Shown here one piece after another: positions 1 through 12,365 of a stretch of 64,000 bases of DNA. Each line of letters starts with the position of its first letter. Position 1 is the first letter of the stretch. The position numbers were made by a program, and so were the translations under genes. A model generated the notes under the pieces. That model saw nothing but the letters and a program-made list of their open reading frames with translations. It ran no database searches and was not told the origin of the DNA. This stretch comes from Rhynochetos jubatus. Taxonomy: Eukaryota; Chordata; Aves; Eurypygiformes; Rhynochetidae. The DNA lies in the NCBI GenBank assembly GCA_027574665.1, contig CM050654.1, positions 12,518,142-12,582,141 of the forward strand, written 5' to 3'.

Positions 1-420
1 TTGTTCATCATTTAGTCTTCTCCAAAGCTACTGAAGGGGAGAGAGCATAATGAAATGGATCCCTGCATTGCAGTGCAATCTCAGTCAGGCCTGGAAAGGA
101 TAAAGTTATGAAGGCAGGCAGTAGACAAACTGTTGTCAAAATTTACGACTTTCTCCAAGGCACACTGAAATCAGCTGAAATCTTCCAGTAGACACTGAGG
201 ATCTTTGTTTTGGTTCAAATAAAAGTAAACAAAGATGCTGACTGTTAGGGAAGAAGAGGGGGTGGAATAAAAAGCACCAAGGCTATAAGAATTTTGCCAG
301 TTACTTACAAGGAGCCAAACCAAGCAACAGCTATCTTAATAATCATAAAAGATTTCCATGTGATTTCTCTCCCTCATCTTTCCTGATACTAGCATAAAAT
401 TGTAAGTCTTGAGGTGTTGA

Positions 421-486
421 GGGGGTAGGGTTTTTGGTTGCTTTTTCTTTGCTTTTTTGTTGTGTTTTTGGGGGTGTTTTGTTTTG
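421..486 (+). repeat. T/G-rich low-complexity tract
   Basis: This stretch is almost entirely T and G on the plus strand, with short G runs (GGGGG, GGG, GGGGG) separated by T runs. It resembles the tracts at 4425-4463, 10208-10250 and 40494-40527, which lie on the same strand. Low-complexity DNA; no coding role is seen. Confidence 0.75.
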
Positions 487-3400
487 CTTTTTACAAAATG
501 AACATAGAATGCATTCTTCTTTCCTAGTTCTTAATGCTTTTTATTGCACTCGTGGTAACCATTAGGAGCATAACAGTGTCAAGAGAGCAGGCCATGCTTC
601 CAGGAGGCACTTGAGCAGATTTATGATGGCAGCAAGCTTCCAGTTTCCCTGGTCACCTTTTATAGATTTACATGCTGGTTTAATAAGAGTGAACAATGAG
701 CTATTTGTCAACTGGGAAAGCAGTTTTATGAGGAGATAACATCTAAATTTTTAGGTTTTGCTTTAAAGCAACTTATGTGGAATAACAGTTGCTTGCACAC
801 ATGTAAAACAAAGTAATCTGAAAGAAAGCAGCACAGATGAGGAAAACTGACAACTTTGAAGAAGTTGGAAATTAGTCATTTTAGGAAGTTGCAAATGCTT
901 GGTGAGGTGTTGAATGATAGTGGTATTAATACAGCTTTGGCTTACATTACTGATCTGTTAGGATCTAACACCTAATTACTTTTATGTCCAGTTGGCATAT
1001 AGGGAAATGCCACCATTCTGGTACAGAGCACTGGTCTTTTATGTTTATGAAAAGACACAGCTCAAGGCTGGCTGCCCAGTTTTCAATGAGCTAGAGGACT
1101 TTAGTCATGCTAAGGTACACTTGAGAGTTTTGTAGCAAGTTAAGCTGTCCATAGAGAGACAGCCACAGCAATTTAAAAATTAAGACATTCTTCCACAGAG
1201 ATAAATATAATGAAAAAAATAGTGATAATTCCTGAACTTGTCAGAATTTTTTTGTAGAAATTGAAGTGTATTTTCTAGTGCAGTTCAAATAACCTGAAAG
1301 TCTTACTACTTCTTGACCTAAGTGCTAGATAAAATTAATGAGAAAGATGTGAAAATACATTAACTGAGGGGAATTTTAAAGTGAAGGGCAGGATATTTTT
1401 TAAGTGAGCATAATAGGTGGGCTTATATTAGTGTGCCTGGACACTTTCATCAGCTTAATTTCAGTCCCATGCAGGTGGAGTCAGAGTAGACTCGAATTCC
1501 TGTGGTATCATCTAAATTTCTGTGCAGCTGTACATATTATTCCCACATTCCAGTAAGGCTTAGTTGTTAACTTCACCCTCCCAAAAAGACTTGAGCTATA
1601 CAAAAGCCTGAAACTTGGGGAAGGTCTAGAGATTGAGAAGTCTTACATTTCTTCATCTCTCCCTTAAGCACTCTATCTATTTTATGTTCAGAATAGGAAA
1701 TATATGAAATACAGGAACTCACTCCACTTCTTTCATTATGTGCTACTAGACAGTTACCCTATATGATCAGTAGGTCCAGTGTGGCCACAGCTACATGTAA
1801 TCTTGGTAGGTATCCAGTCCTCACAGGAGCAGGTCCAGTACTTGTACTCCTGTCAATGAGTCAGACAAGAAATCCAGAACCCTTAAATCCAGCCCAGGCC
1901 CTGTAGATGACTGTCAGGATTTTCCAAGATTAAAACTGTCATCTCTGGATAGACTTTTTTCTTTTGTCATTGCATAAATCTTACATGCTGTCAAACAATC
2001 AGTACATGAACAAGCAAGACCCAAATCTATATCACTTGTCATATACTAAAGAAATTAATCAGAAATAGTTAATTTGTCTTTGGAAGGTGATTCATTTACT
2101 GTCCTTTTGTGTATTTTTTACTGTGTGCAATGTTTAATGTGTTGTGACCAAATGTTGAAGTACCTTGCTCACTTATTGCCTTTTTCCTCAGCAGAGTTCT
2201 CACTGACTTCAACAATAGAAGTTTCTCAGAACTTGGCCTCATGTATGCACATACCTATTATTAGAACAGACTGCTTATAGTCTGTCTGGCTCTGAATGTA
2301 CTCCCTCTGTTGTTCTGTCTTAGCCTCATCACAACTAAGAGAGTTTGGGTGTTTTTTGTTTGTGGGTTGGTTTTATTTTTGCATCCAGATCTGACCACAA
2401 TGTGTAATGACTTAAAGCCCTCAACCTTTAGAAAAATTTTAATTGGAAGATTTTTCTTCTTATCTCTAATTTACACCCTAGAGTCTTATTAGGATGGCTT
2501 TGTTGATTCTGCTTGTAAACAACATTGTATCTGAGCTAAACAGAGTTGGTTACGTTTAACCTACAACCCTGCAAATGGTAGCACTGGGCTGCTATTGTCA
2601 TAAATAAGACTGCCACTGAAAAATGTGGGTTTAGTTGAACTTAAAAGATCATTTTGCCACATTTATTGCAAAGGCTTTTTTAGATATAAATGGTTACCTT
2701 CCTGGGAAAATATATCTTATGACAGTCTCAAGGCTCTTTACTTTATTCTTACAGATGCATTTAGGAGTACTAGTCATTGTTCATAAAGGTATGCTATAGC
2801 AAAAACCATCTTGCCCATTAATATTCCATTTTGCAGGTGAAACCAAGTTATTTTTTAAAGCATAAAGGTTGTGCTGTCCTCTGCATTGCCCAGCATCCAG
2901 ACCTTGAATCTGAAGAAGGGATTTAAAACTAGAAGAGATGTCTTCACCCTATCCCCCTTCTGCAAATAAGAACCCTCCAGTCTGAAGCATCTGTCTTTAA
3001 GTGAGAAAAGAAAGCTAGTTTTGTTTTCTGTTAGATATCTACAAAGAAGAGACATCTGTGCTAAGCATCATGCTAGTATGTGTGAGCGATCCAGCAGAGC
3101 ACATAAGCCTGGCCTTTGTCTTGGGTACATAACCACTTCTGTTGACTCAATGGCATTACTTCACAACTGAGCTTACCTGTTTTTATGGGATATGATCTTG
3201 GAAAACTGAGCTTGAGTTCTATCTTGACAGGTTAAGTTGTACATACAGACATCATGTTTGCCTTGTTAGCTTTTGAACCTGTCTAAAATGAGTGGAAAGT
3301 TATGCACTTCTTACAGACAGGTTATTAGGATGAATGAACCACAGCAGCAAGTCAGCTATTCCAACTTTGTCAGCATTGACCTGAGTGAAGTCAAGGGTTT

Positions 3401-4424
3401 AGTTCTTTCTTGTCCTAAAAAATATTATCCTCTATTTAAGTACAGGATAAGAAGGGCATATTCAGCTAAGAAACTTGACAGAAAAAAGGATCCTCTGTCC
3501 TCCATCCTGTATCTTCTTCTGGCACGCTGCAGTGGCCTGTGTGTCTGCAGTGCCTGAAAAAAATATTCAGGTAGCATGCTGATAGCTTCTTAAAGGCTGA
3601 GGAAGAGAGTTTTGTTTTCCTTGTTAATTTCTGTGGAGTTCTCTTATACGGCCCAACAGCAAATGCAACCATTTGCATTGCTTTTTTGAAGAAGTCTTAG
3701 TTCCACTGGGCAGAAGTGAGCCTGTATAAGAAATGTAGGCATTGGTATGCAGAGCATGCTGCTGTGTTAGTGTCTTGTTAGAGTATCACAGTTGCTCAAA
3801 AATGTAAGTGTGATTCTGAATAGAATTCATATCTCACTGATACGCAGCAAAAGATAAATTTTCCCTTCCCTTGATAAGAACTTAAGAAAAAACACATACT
3901 GGAAAGAATAACCTGTTGTAACATGTAAAGAGTTCAAAATAACACTCGCAATTAAATGCTGTCTGCATCTAAGGAGAGGTTTATGTGTATATGCTGTTGT
4001 CACATTTCTCCCCTGAAGAAATGTTTACTTGTTTTCTCTCTAATGTTGTGGTAGAATATAGCCAGATGCTGCATGGATTGCAAATTGCACCTGATGTGCT
4101 AAAATTCATATACCTTCTCAGTACTGTTCTGTGATTCCTATTGTAGGTTTGTGCCTCTAAGCCCTTTTATGGAATTTCTTATGCTCCCCTGAGCAAAACA
4201 CCACATCTTAAAATAGCATTGTATACATCACCCTCAAGCTTATGGCCATGTTCCTTTCTCATGACAAGCAATTTATTTTTATGTTGAGGTGACTTGTATT
4301 GGACCCTAGTGACATGTTGTGGTATTATCACTTACTACTTTAGATTCAGGCAATCAGCTGCAAAGATGAATAAAATAAGAATTAGTAAAATAAAGTGTCA
4401 GTTAAGCTCTGACTCATGAGTGAC

Positions 4425-4463
4425 TTTGGGGTTGGGTGGTTGTTTTTTGTTTGGTTTTTTTTT
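4425..4463 (+). repeat. T/G-rich low-complexity tract
   Basis: About 39 bases of only T and G on the plus strand, beginning TTTGGGGTTGGG and ending in a T9 run. It is of the same type as the tract at 10208-10250. Confidence 0.75.
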
Positions 4464-5670
4464 CTGAGTCACTAATGTAGGAATGCTTTTAGTTTTTGAG
4501 TAGAGCAAAATATAACCAAGAAAACTTTTCTTTCCTTCTGGACACAAAAAAAATACAAACACTAAAATAGTGAGATCTGGATTATTCTCACAACTCCTAC
4601 AATCTGTCACCAAAATAAAAAAACAACTATCCCAAAACACCTTCTCTTGCATGTGAAGAAATCTGCCTACTTTGGCAGATAAAGTGTAAATAACACAGAA
4701 AATGTTGAGATACATAAACAGTGGGTATGTGAATGCTGTAGAACCGTGTTTTCAAGAAAGAATGTGAGTTGGTACTAAAATACTTCCTGCTGTTACAGCA
4801 TTTTCTAGGATTTTCAGTGAATTTTACAAATACTATTTAAGTAAGAAATCCCAGTCCTTTGGGAGAGGATATGAATTTTGTTACACTTTTGATTTATAAA
4901 CAGGGAAATTGTCTTTTTGGTCCCTGGGGATGACCGGCAGCCTCTCCCAGGATCTGACATAGTAACATTACTATTGGTAACTTTAACACCTTTATTTATC
5001 ATCCAGACTTCTATCAGTAGCTAATGGGCTACTACTTCTCACTTTCTAACACAGAAGTGTCTCATTTACCCTCATTTTTTGCCACCCTAAGCCCACCACC
5101 ATGTGCCCCTCAATATTATTTCCTATAAGCCTCTGAGAAAAACAGATTTCTGGGGTGGGAGTCAGTAAAGCTTCTGAAAGCTTGAAATATGTTTCTTGAC
5201 CCCATACAGAATTACATGGTCTCTTCTGACCTCTTACAGATCTTTAAGGAGCTGATTAGCAGATGGAGTCTCCAAGTAGTGTTTATAGAAGGGGAACAAC
5301 TATCCAGCTATGTGAAGCACAGTGTCCATATGCCTACCACTAAGAGGTCAATAAAACTCTGATCCTTCAAATGTCATCTGAGAAATAAGGGCCCGGGGAA
5401 AAGAGTAGCCACATGATTTCTACCTGAAGAGATTGGTTTCATCTTCCAGTGCCAGAAACTTTTTTTGTAGTTATGTGTTCTTACAGATACACTTACATTT
5501 TAAGCTTTCATCTCCATCAGACTTTGGACTCCTGGCAATTGTTCAGTTAGTTTACCAGGGCTGTACACTAAAAATAATTTTAAGTTCAGTAAGTATTATA
5601 AAGGAAAAGCTTAATGATTTTGCAAATCCCATACATCTTTTTATTTTAATGTGGAGTCACTTCTTAATAA

Positions 5671-5694
5671 TTTCAGTCCTTCACAGGACTGAAA
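5671..5694. repeat. Perfect 10-bp inverted repeat (hairpin)
   Basis: The arms TTTCAGTCCT (5671-5680) and AGGACTGAAA (5685-5694) are exact reverse complements around a 4-nt TCAC loop. This could form a short cruciform or RNA hairpin. It is too short for a microRNA precursor by itself, and no function is assigned. Confidence 0.7.
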
Positions 5695-5868
5695 GCAGTA
5701 AACTTAAAAAAATTTTAGTAGAGAGGTGAAATATGGTCATCCACTTTTTAAAACTGGACATCAGTAGTCCCTCAGGCTGCAGATCTTGCACCAATATTTA
5801 ATTCATGTAGGAAAAACCAAATGTGTAAGGAAAGCCTTAATATTTTTTTATTTGATTTTTTGTGTAAA

Positions 5869-5906
5869 GACTTACCATCAATGTAATGACTTCCCATCAA
5901 TGTTGC
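5869..5906. repeat. Two-copy 19-bp tandem duplication
   Basis: Units 5869-5887 and 5888-5906 share 15 of 19 positions, with the common core GACTT(A/C)CCATCAATGT. On the minus strand each copy reads ATTGATGG(T/G)AAGTC, so only one copy carries an intact splice-donor-like GTAAGT. It is most simply explained by local replication slippage. Confidence 0.7.
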
Positions 5907-8900
5907 CAGGTACCCGTTTCCTTCATACCTGTAAATACTGGCTCTAATAAATAAGTGGAAAAAGTAAGAGGTGGCAGGAATGTGAACAGACAAAAAAGCC
6001 AAGATTAGTAAATCCCATTCACAAATGGTTCAGGCTTTTATCTTGAGACCCTTGTTGTGCAGTTAAAAACTGTTGTTTGTACATGTTTCTTGTATGAGGC
6101 AAGCACTCATAGCTTTGCAAAACTAAAAAATATTTAATATTGAGTAAAATAAATCAAATTAAACATGCATGTAACAATACAACATGTATGTATCATGTTT
6201 AGAATATAGCTGATTCTGGCTTGGTGAGAAGGAGGAGAAAACAAGCCAAATTCAATGTGGAGGCAAGAAATAAATGTTTGTCATGAATCCAGTAGGAATT
6301 GCTCTGATAACACTGGAGTGCATTTTGAATACTGCATGGTGGGAATGTCAATACAAAATAGATAATTTACAAGTTATACCAATCACCTAATCTTTCCTTT
6401 ACACCTCTGAACACTGGGAGTTATTCTAGGGGAGTGCTGAGATTTCATATCCTCAGTGGGGCCCTGTTGGTTTTAGTCTCCTCTTAACCATGAATATACA
6501 AGGTTTCTTGATTCATAGACTGCAGGTGAACAGCTGCTATCTAATGTGACAGCTTCTGGTATCCATACACTGGTTTCCTATTTAATATTTTGACATCTCT
6601 GTTGCTGGGGTGGGGGGTAACAACATGCCAAAGAGGGGTGGTATCTTCTTTGTTCTAGTACTGAAGAGTATGTTTATTCCACAGTATTTGTCTTGCCTTA
6701 AATTTATACACATATCTAATTTAAAAAGGAAGGAATGTTTTGTTTAAACTATTTTGAGAAGCAAATTTGCTTTTGCCACACTGATGAACTGATATTCCAA
6801 TCAAAGTAAATGAGCCACTGAACTACTGTAAATCACTTGTCTCTCCTCTTTGCACTAGTGATGTTCTCCTAGGTGTGTTATTATTCATTATTGGTTTTGT
6901 TTTACTGTTGTATCACTGTGCTATTTCCTGCAAGTCATTTTAATCACATCAGGGTAGATCAGTTTCTAATGTAGACTCATAATTTCTAAAGGCAAATCTC
7001 AGAGAAGAAAAGGCGTGTTTGGTTTTCCACTCTGAACAACTATTACTTTTTTGATATTCAGGATTCTTTGTGATCAAGTTAGTCCTAAAATTAAAGTTGT
7101 TGCTTACCAAGCATTTGATCTCGGATTGCCTAAAACTGATCGTTGACATGTGTTGCCCATCTTTTATCTGGTATTTCAATGTGATAGTCTTAAGATTTCT
7201 TTTACGTGAAGTTTTGATTCATAGCTTGGGCTTCTGGTTCTGCAACCTGATGTTACAAATGTTCTTAATTTCGTAAAGAAAGAAGAGACAAATTAATCAG
7301 TTTCTGTATAGTACCAATAGGGCTTCAAGAACTGAATACTTAGCAACTCCAGCATGTGTTTGCAGGAAGACATCACATTTCAGTGTTCAGATTTCCAGTG
7401 GCAGAGTTACTTCATGATCGAAGAGCTGTTGCAATCAGTCTTATTACTTCAGAGCTGTCCTTTGCAAACCAATTTAAAATTATTTGTAACTTGGGTTTTT
7501 TTCTTAAAATTACAAATGGATCTGCTGTACTAAAATAACAAACTTTAGTATAATTTTTAACACTTTTAGTAAATGGAAATTATTTCAGTTTTGTTCTATG
7601 CTACGGATATGTAAATTTCTTCATTTTTATAATTTCTATTATCCGCTTTCAGTTGTATGTCAGACTTATTGCTAGAACTGTTTTGTTCCTGATAGGTGTA
7701 AAAACCATGTCTTGTACTCCCTGATTCTGCTAGCCATAGACTTCTTTCCATCACTTTTTTCTTTCTTTACTGCTTTTCTAAAATTTCCAGCTCTGATTTA
7801 TGATTACCATCAGCTCTTATTCATATCTGATTTGATTGCAGCAGAAAAGCACTGATTGAAAGTAGTTTTACTCTTTTCCTTTTAAACTCTATTTTCTTGT
7901 GCTTAAAGGTCAATCAATTCCCTATGTTTTTGACTACAGTAGCTTGTGTATACACTGTCTTAATACTGTCATTATTTCAAGTATATTTATGACAATAGAT
8001 ATCAACACCTGCTAGACCCCAGAGAGAATCTTCATAATATTCAGAATTTCACAGGCTCATTTTCTCTCCAGGCTGGAGACTGCTCTTTCCTGATGAACCT
8101 TTGTTATGCAATATCTAGTACCATGCTGGAATGAAGAATCATTATCTGCTCTTTGTGATTTCTCTATTGCTGTGTTTCTGAGCTGCTGCTTCATTATAAA
8201 GAGTTAAGTCATTCAGAAGTTAGGGTGACCACCTAATATTTTCTTTTCCTTTCATGTGATTTCCTATTAATTAGAAATCATTAATCCTGACAAAGGATAT
8301 CTCAACATCCAGATCCTGAATATTGTAACTGGTGATATCTTCCTTTCTAACAAACAGATCGCTTACAATGTCCTACATCCACTCAAAAACTCCAGCGCAA
8401 CTTCTTCATCTTCTAAATTGGCTTTTTCTGTCTTTTTGCTTTTTAATGTAATTCTGAAAGTAGCTTATACAACAGTGCATATTTTTCTCTCTTCCGGTAT
8501 TTATTTTGAGTTAGTGTCTCCTGAGACAAAACTGTAAATAAACTTATTTGGTAGAACTTAAGAAATTGTAATAAATACACTATTCATGGGTACTGTAGGG
8601 AGTACATTAACGTAAGGGAGTATGTGAACAAATGTTAAATCCAGTCTTTTCCCTTTGTTGTTCTGTTCCATTGTGTTCTGTAGGATCTGAGTAAGATTCC
8701 AGATAGTATCACTTACCGTGCATTTGACTTCAGTTCTGATAGATCTGTAATCTTCAGAGCCCTCTGAAATGTGTTTTCAGAAGATTTTTGGTACCTTTGT
8801 CTTCAGACTGAAATATCAGCTGTTCCAAGTTTTATGGAGTCTGAAGTAAAACGGAATCAAATTTCTTTAGGGACAATGTTAAGACACAAGAATGTGGCCC

Positions 8901-8917
8901 TGTAACCCAGAGTTCTG

Positions 8918-8932
8918 AAAAAAAAAAAAAAA
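8918..8932 (+). repeat. Poly(A) run, A15
   Basis: An uninterrupted run of 15 A follows CCCAGAGTTCTG. No retroelement body was recognised next to it, so there is no evidence that it is a retrotransposition tail. Confidence 0.9.
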
Positions 8933-10207
8933 TAATGTGAGGAAAATCAGATTTAAAGGATTAGACTTCACATATTTGAAAGAGAAACAATTTTCTGTTA
9001 AATATAGGACAGAGTTAAAGTAAGAGCATATACAATAACTGTCCTAAAATATTTCTTAAGGAACAATTTGAAATACAGTAATATTCAGATTGTTAGCAGC
9101 TCAGCTGTGTATGTTTGCTGCAGTTTCCATGTGAGATGAATGTATACCTGGGACTGAACATGCGGAGTTGAAACAGCCTATAGGCAACTGTACAGCTGGT
9201 TCTCAGAAATGGTATTTTTATTGTGTATACATAAGTATATGTAAGTATTTATTATAAGTAGTCATGACCTGTATGAAGAAATAAAAACACACTTTCAGTG
9301 TTTTATTTCTTACAATAAAAGCCTAGTCCTATAAACCTTTCCTCCTAAGAAACAGTTCTTAATGCAAGTACTGACTTTTTAATTAGTAGGACATTAAGAG
9401 CTTAAGACAGGACTCAAGTTTATTTCTCAGTTGTATTTCAGGAAGTTACAGTGCTTGAAATCAGAAGACAGTATTTGGACAACTCACTAAACACCAGGCA
9501 CAGAGTACAATATTTATATATGGGTTTATAGTAATAATAAAAACACTGTTTCACCTTTAGCCAAGGAACTGTAGGATCCTGAAGTCCTGTACTGATTAGT
9601 GATGATACTCCATTTTCAGAAATGGGGAAAATATAGTAGTAGAAGTATAGATAGAAGGAGTAACTTTTCCAAGATCCAACAGTAGACAAGTGACAGGGAT
9701 GATAATAAAATGCCTCTCGAAATAGGCAGTGGTGCATAGCTTTCAAAGGCTAACTGGCTTACCAAACCCGAGTGACTCTTGAATAAAACTTTACTGTTAT
9801 TCAGGCCCTGGCATCAGGCAGTAAATATACATCACAACAATGTAACTGTAAATACTGGGGGTTGTGTTCAAGGGTTAAAATGTTGAGTCAACTTTGATTC
9901 CGTTCTAAAGGATCTTGTTTACATGGACCAGTACTTACAGGATTATAACTCTTACCAACTTTGATGTTATTGTGCCCTAGTAAAATGGAGTTATGGCAGC
10001 AACAATTGAAACTGGAACTTGCAAGCTGGTGGAGAATGCAGGGCTGGCTGTTTTTTACATAGTTCTAATAGTTTGTCATTTTACAGAGTCAAATAAGACA
10101 TGATTAAATTTAACTTCATTGCCCTCTCAGATCAGAAGAAAGTATGTGCATAAACTAAAGCTATCAATTATGAGATGTCTTGTAAGTGACTTTACAAAAA
10201 TTACATA

Positions 10208-10250
10208 GTGGTTGGGTTTGGTTTTGGGTTTTTGGTTTTTTTTTTTTTTT
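10208..10250 (+). repeat. T/G-rich tract ending in T15
   Basis: GTGGTTGGGTTTGG is followed by alternating T and G runs and then 15 T. The G runs are mostly two or three long with T spacers, which gives weak G-quadruplex potential on the plus strand. It looks like degenerate low-complexity DNA rather than a true telomeric repeat, because the unit is irregular. Confidence 0.8.
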
Positions 10251-12352
10251 GAAACTTCAGCATCTTTGGAGAGAAACTATGGACTATATGAGCATACAGA
10301 AGAACATGTCTTTTCAGTTCAAACAACTGGCTGCTCCTAGTAGATTGGAGGCATGTTAATGGTGTGGTAACTTTAGTATTTTCAGTTTCAGAGCAGTCTG
10401 AAAAGCAGAGGAAGTGGACCTTAAACCTTGCTTTATGCATTTCCTTTCTATGCAGTACATGACATGCTCAGAGACATATCAGTGTTTGTGACAAGTAACA
10501 CTGCACCCACAGTGTCCAATTAATTCTGGCAGCACATTCAGTAAGGGAAGATTTTTGAGGTGTAGCTTCATTTGCTTAGTTACAGTCAACTAGCCAGTCA
10601 TTTGACATCTGAACCCTGAGCCGTGATTTCTGTTATGTTCCTCATCTTTGTAGATTAGGAGAAAAATAACTTGTCTCTGAAATGTGCTTGTCTGATTTTA
10701 ATGCTGTATGGATGAAGCAAAGGAGGAATGCACTTATGCTTCTACTGAGCATATTTAATTGGATACCTTATTCTAAATTTTAGAATATACTAGTGTGGAG
10801 ATATTCATGGTATACCTTATGTAGCACAGAATTCATGTTAGAGACAATTTAATTTTCTTCTGATGGCTCATCCGTGGTCCATTAAAACTGTTCTCAAAGG
10901 TAGAAATGACATCTGCTAAAAATAACTGCACTTTGCCAAGCTTTGATATCAAACATGCAAGATGGAACCTGTGCCTCCAAGGGGAAAGGAGTATTTCCCT
11001 GGTTTCATGGACATATGCTTGAGTCAGCAGCTAATGTATCAAAGGGATTCCCTAATGTCTAACCTAAAATGTTGCTGTTACTGATTAGGTCAGAGTTTTG
11101 ACCGGGTGACAAGAAAGCAAGTTTTCTAATCTCAAACAAACTGACATTCACCCTTGGGAAGGAGGTAAAATGACCCATGGAATTTCCATCTGCTGATAGA
11201 ATAAACATCCGTAGTACTCATGACTGGCATGAGTTCAGTAGCAGTGGAGCTTGCAGTGAGTGATCTCTGGCCTCCCAAGTTGCTATTGCTGTTGAATAGT
11301 AATGGCTTCGAATGGAAATTACCTTAGAGACTACTCAAAAGACTGGATTCTGTCTATGAGATACCATAAAAACAGGACTCCAAGCGTGTGCAAAGTTCAA
11401 ATACTTAGGTGAAGGGTGAACATGAAAAATGAATTGGTCACAGAAACATACACCGAATACAACAGGTAAACAAACTGTGAGATAAGTATGTTCAGTGGCT
11501 CTGCGTTTGTGGCCACAGGTGGAAATCACAGATTCTCTATGCATTCATGTTTGTGAATGTATTTTCTATCTCTATTATAATAATTCTTCAGTATATGAAA
11601 AGAATTATAAATAAACTTCAGTGAAATATCTTGGTTCTTTAATATCCAAGGATTATTATACTGCAAGTAACAGACACATTGCTTCACTGTCCTGAAATCA
11701 GATTTTTCCAGCACAGCTTGGGAGATAAGCCATTTAACATTCCAAAAGAAAGAAGCACAAGTTCAAAGAGGAGGAAAGCTCTTGTGATTTAAAAAGAAAG
11801 CGATTTTGGTTAGTAAGTTGTCTGCCTAAGAAATTACTGAAGTTGTTTTGTTTTTAGCAAAACTGCTTGTTGTCTTAATAAAATAAACTATAGATATGAT
11901 TCTTGTGTCACAGTATTTTACACTATCTACCCACAATTACTATGTCTAGAAAAAATCAGGAGACTTGGACTCAACAGTGACAGTAATGTTATAAAAACAT
12001 CAAATCATTTGAAAGCAGACTGCTAAATTCTCTTCTGGTCTAAATGCAAAAAAAGGAAAGACGTCAATGGCATTAAACTCAGCCAGAAAACTCCAGCTTA
12101 TTGTGTCCATGCTTTAATTTCCACTGTCACTCCTGTATGTACAGAATGCTATTCTAACTGCAACATGCATGTTTAGAAGTACAATCTGCTATGAACACCA
12201 ATAAGACAGCACTTCAATATTCTGATTCATAAAATACTTAAATGCAAAAATTCATAGTGGACATGGTGCCAGTTCCTAATCTTAAAAAATGTCGCTGTTA
12301 GTTACCAATGTCTATCCATTAAATGATACATACTTTGAGTACTGAGGTAATT

Positions 12353-12365
12353 AAAAAAAAAAAAA
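12353..12365 (+). repeat. Poly(A) run, A13
   Basis: Thirteen consecutive A follow GAGGTAATT. It is a simple homopolymer with no recognised element next to it. Confidence 0.9.

Larger units (their letters stand above)
1..10207. other. AT-rich noncoding stretch
   Basis: I see no supportable gene here. Stop codons are frequent in all six frames and no open frame has coding character beyond chance. The stretch holds two T/G-rich tracts (421-486 and 4425-4463), a perfect 10-bp hairpin (5671-5694), a 19-bp imperfect tandem duplication (5869-5906) and an A15 run (8918-8932), each listed separately. The rest looks like unique intronic or intergenic sequence. I recognised no interspersed repeat by eye, but old diverged copies could be missed. 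Confidence 0.7.

Noticed and set aside
8918..8932. A15 run as a tail of a retroposed pseudogene or SINE
   Set aside because: No recognisable body or target duplication was found upstream of the run.
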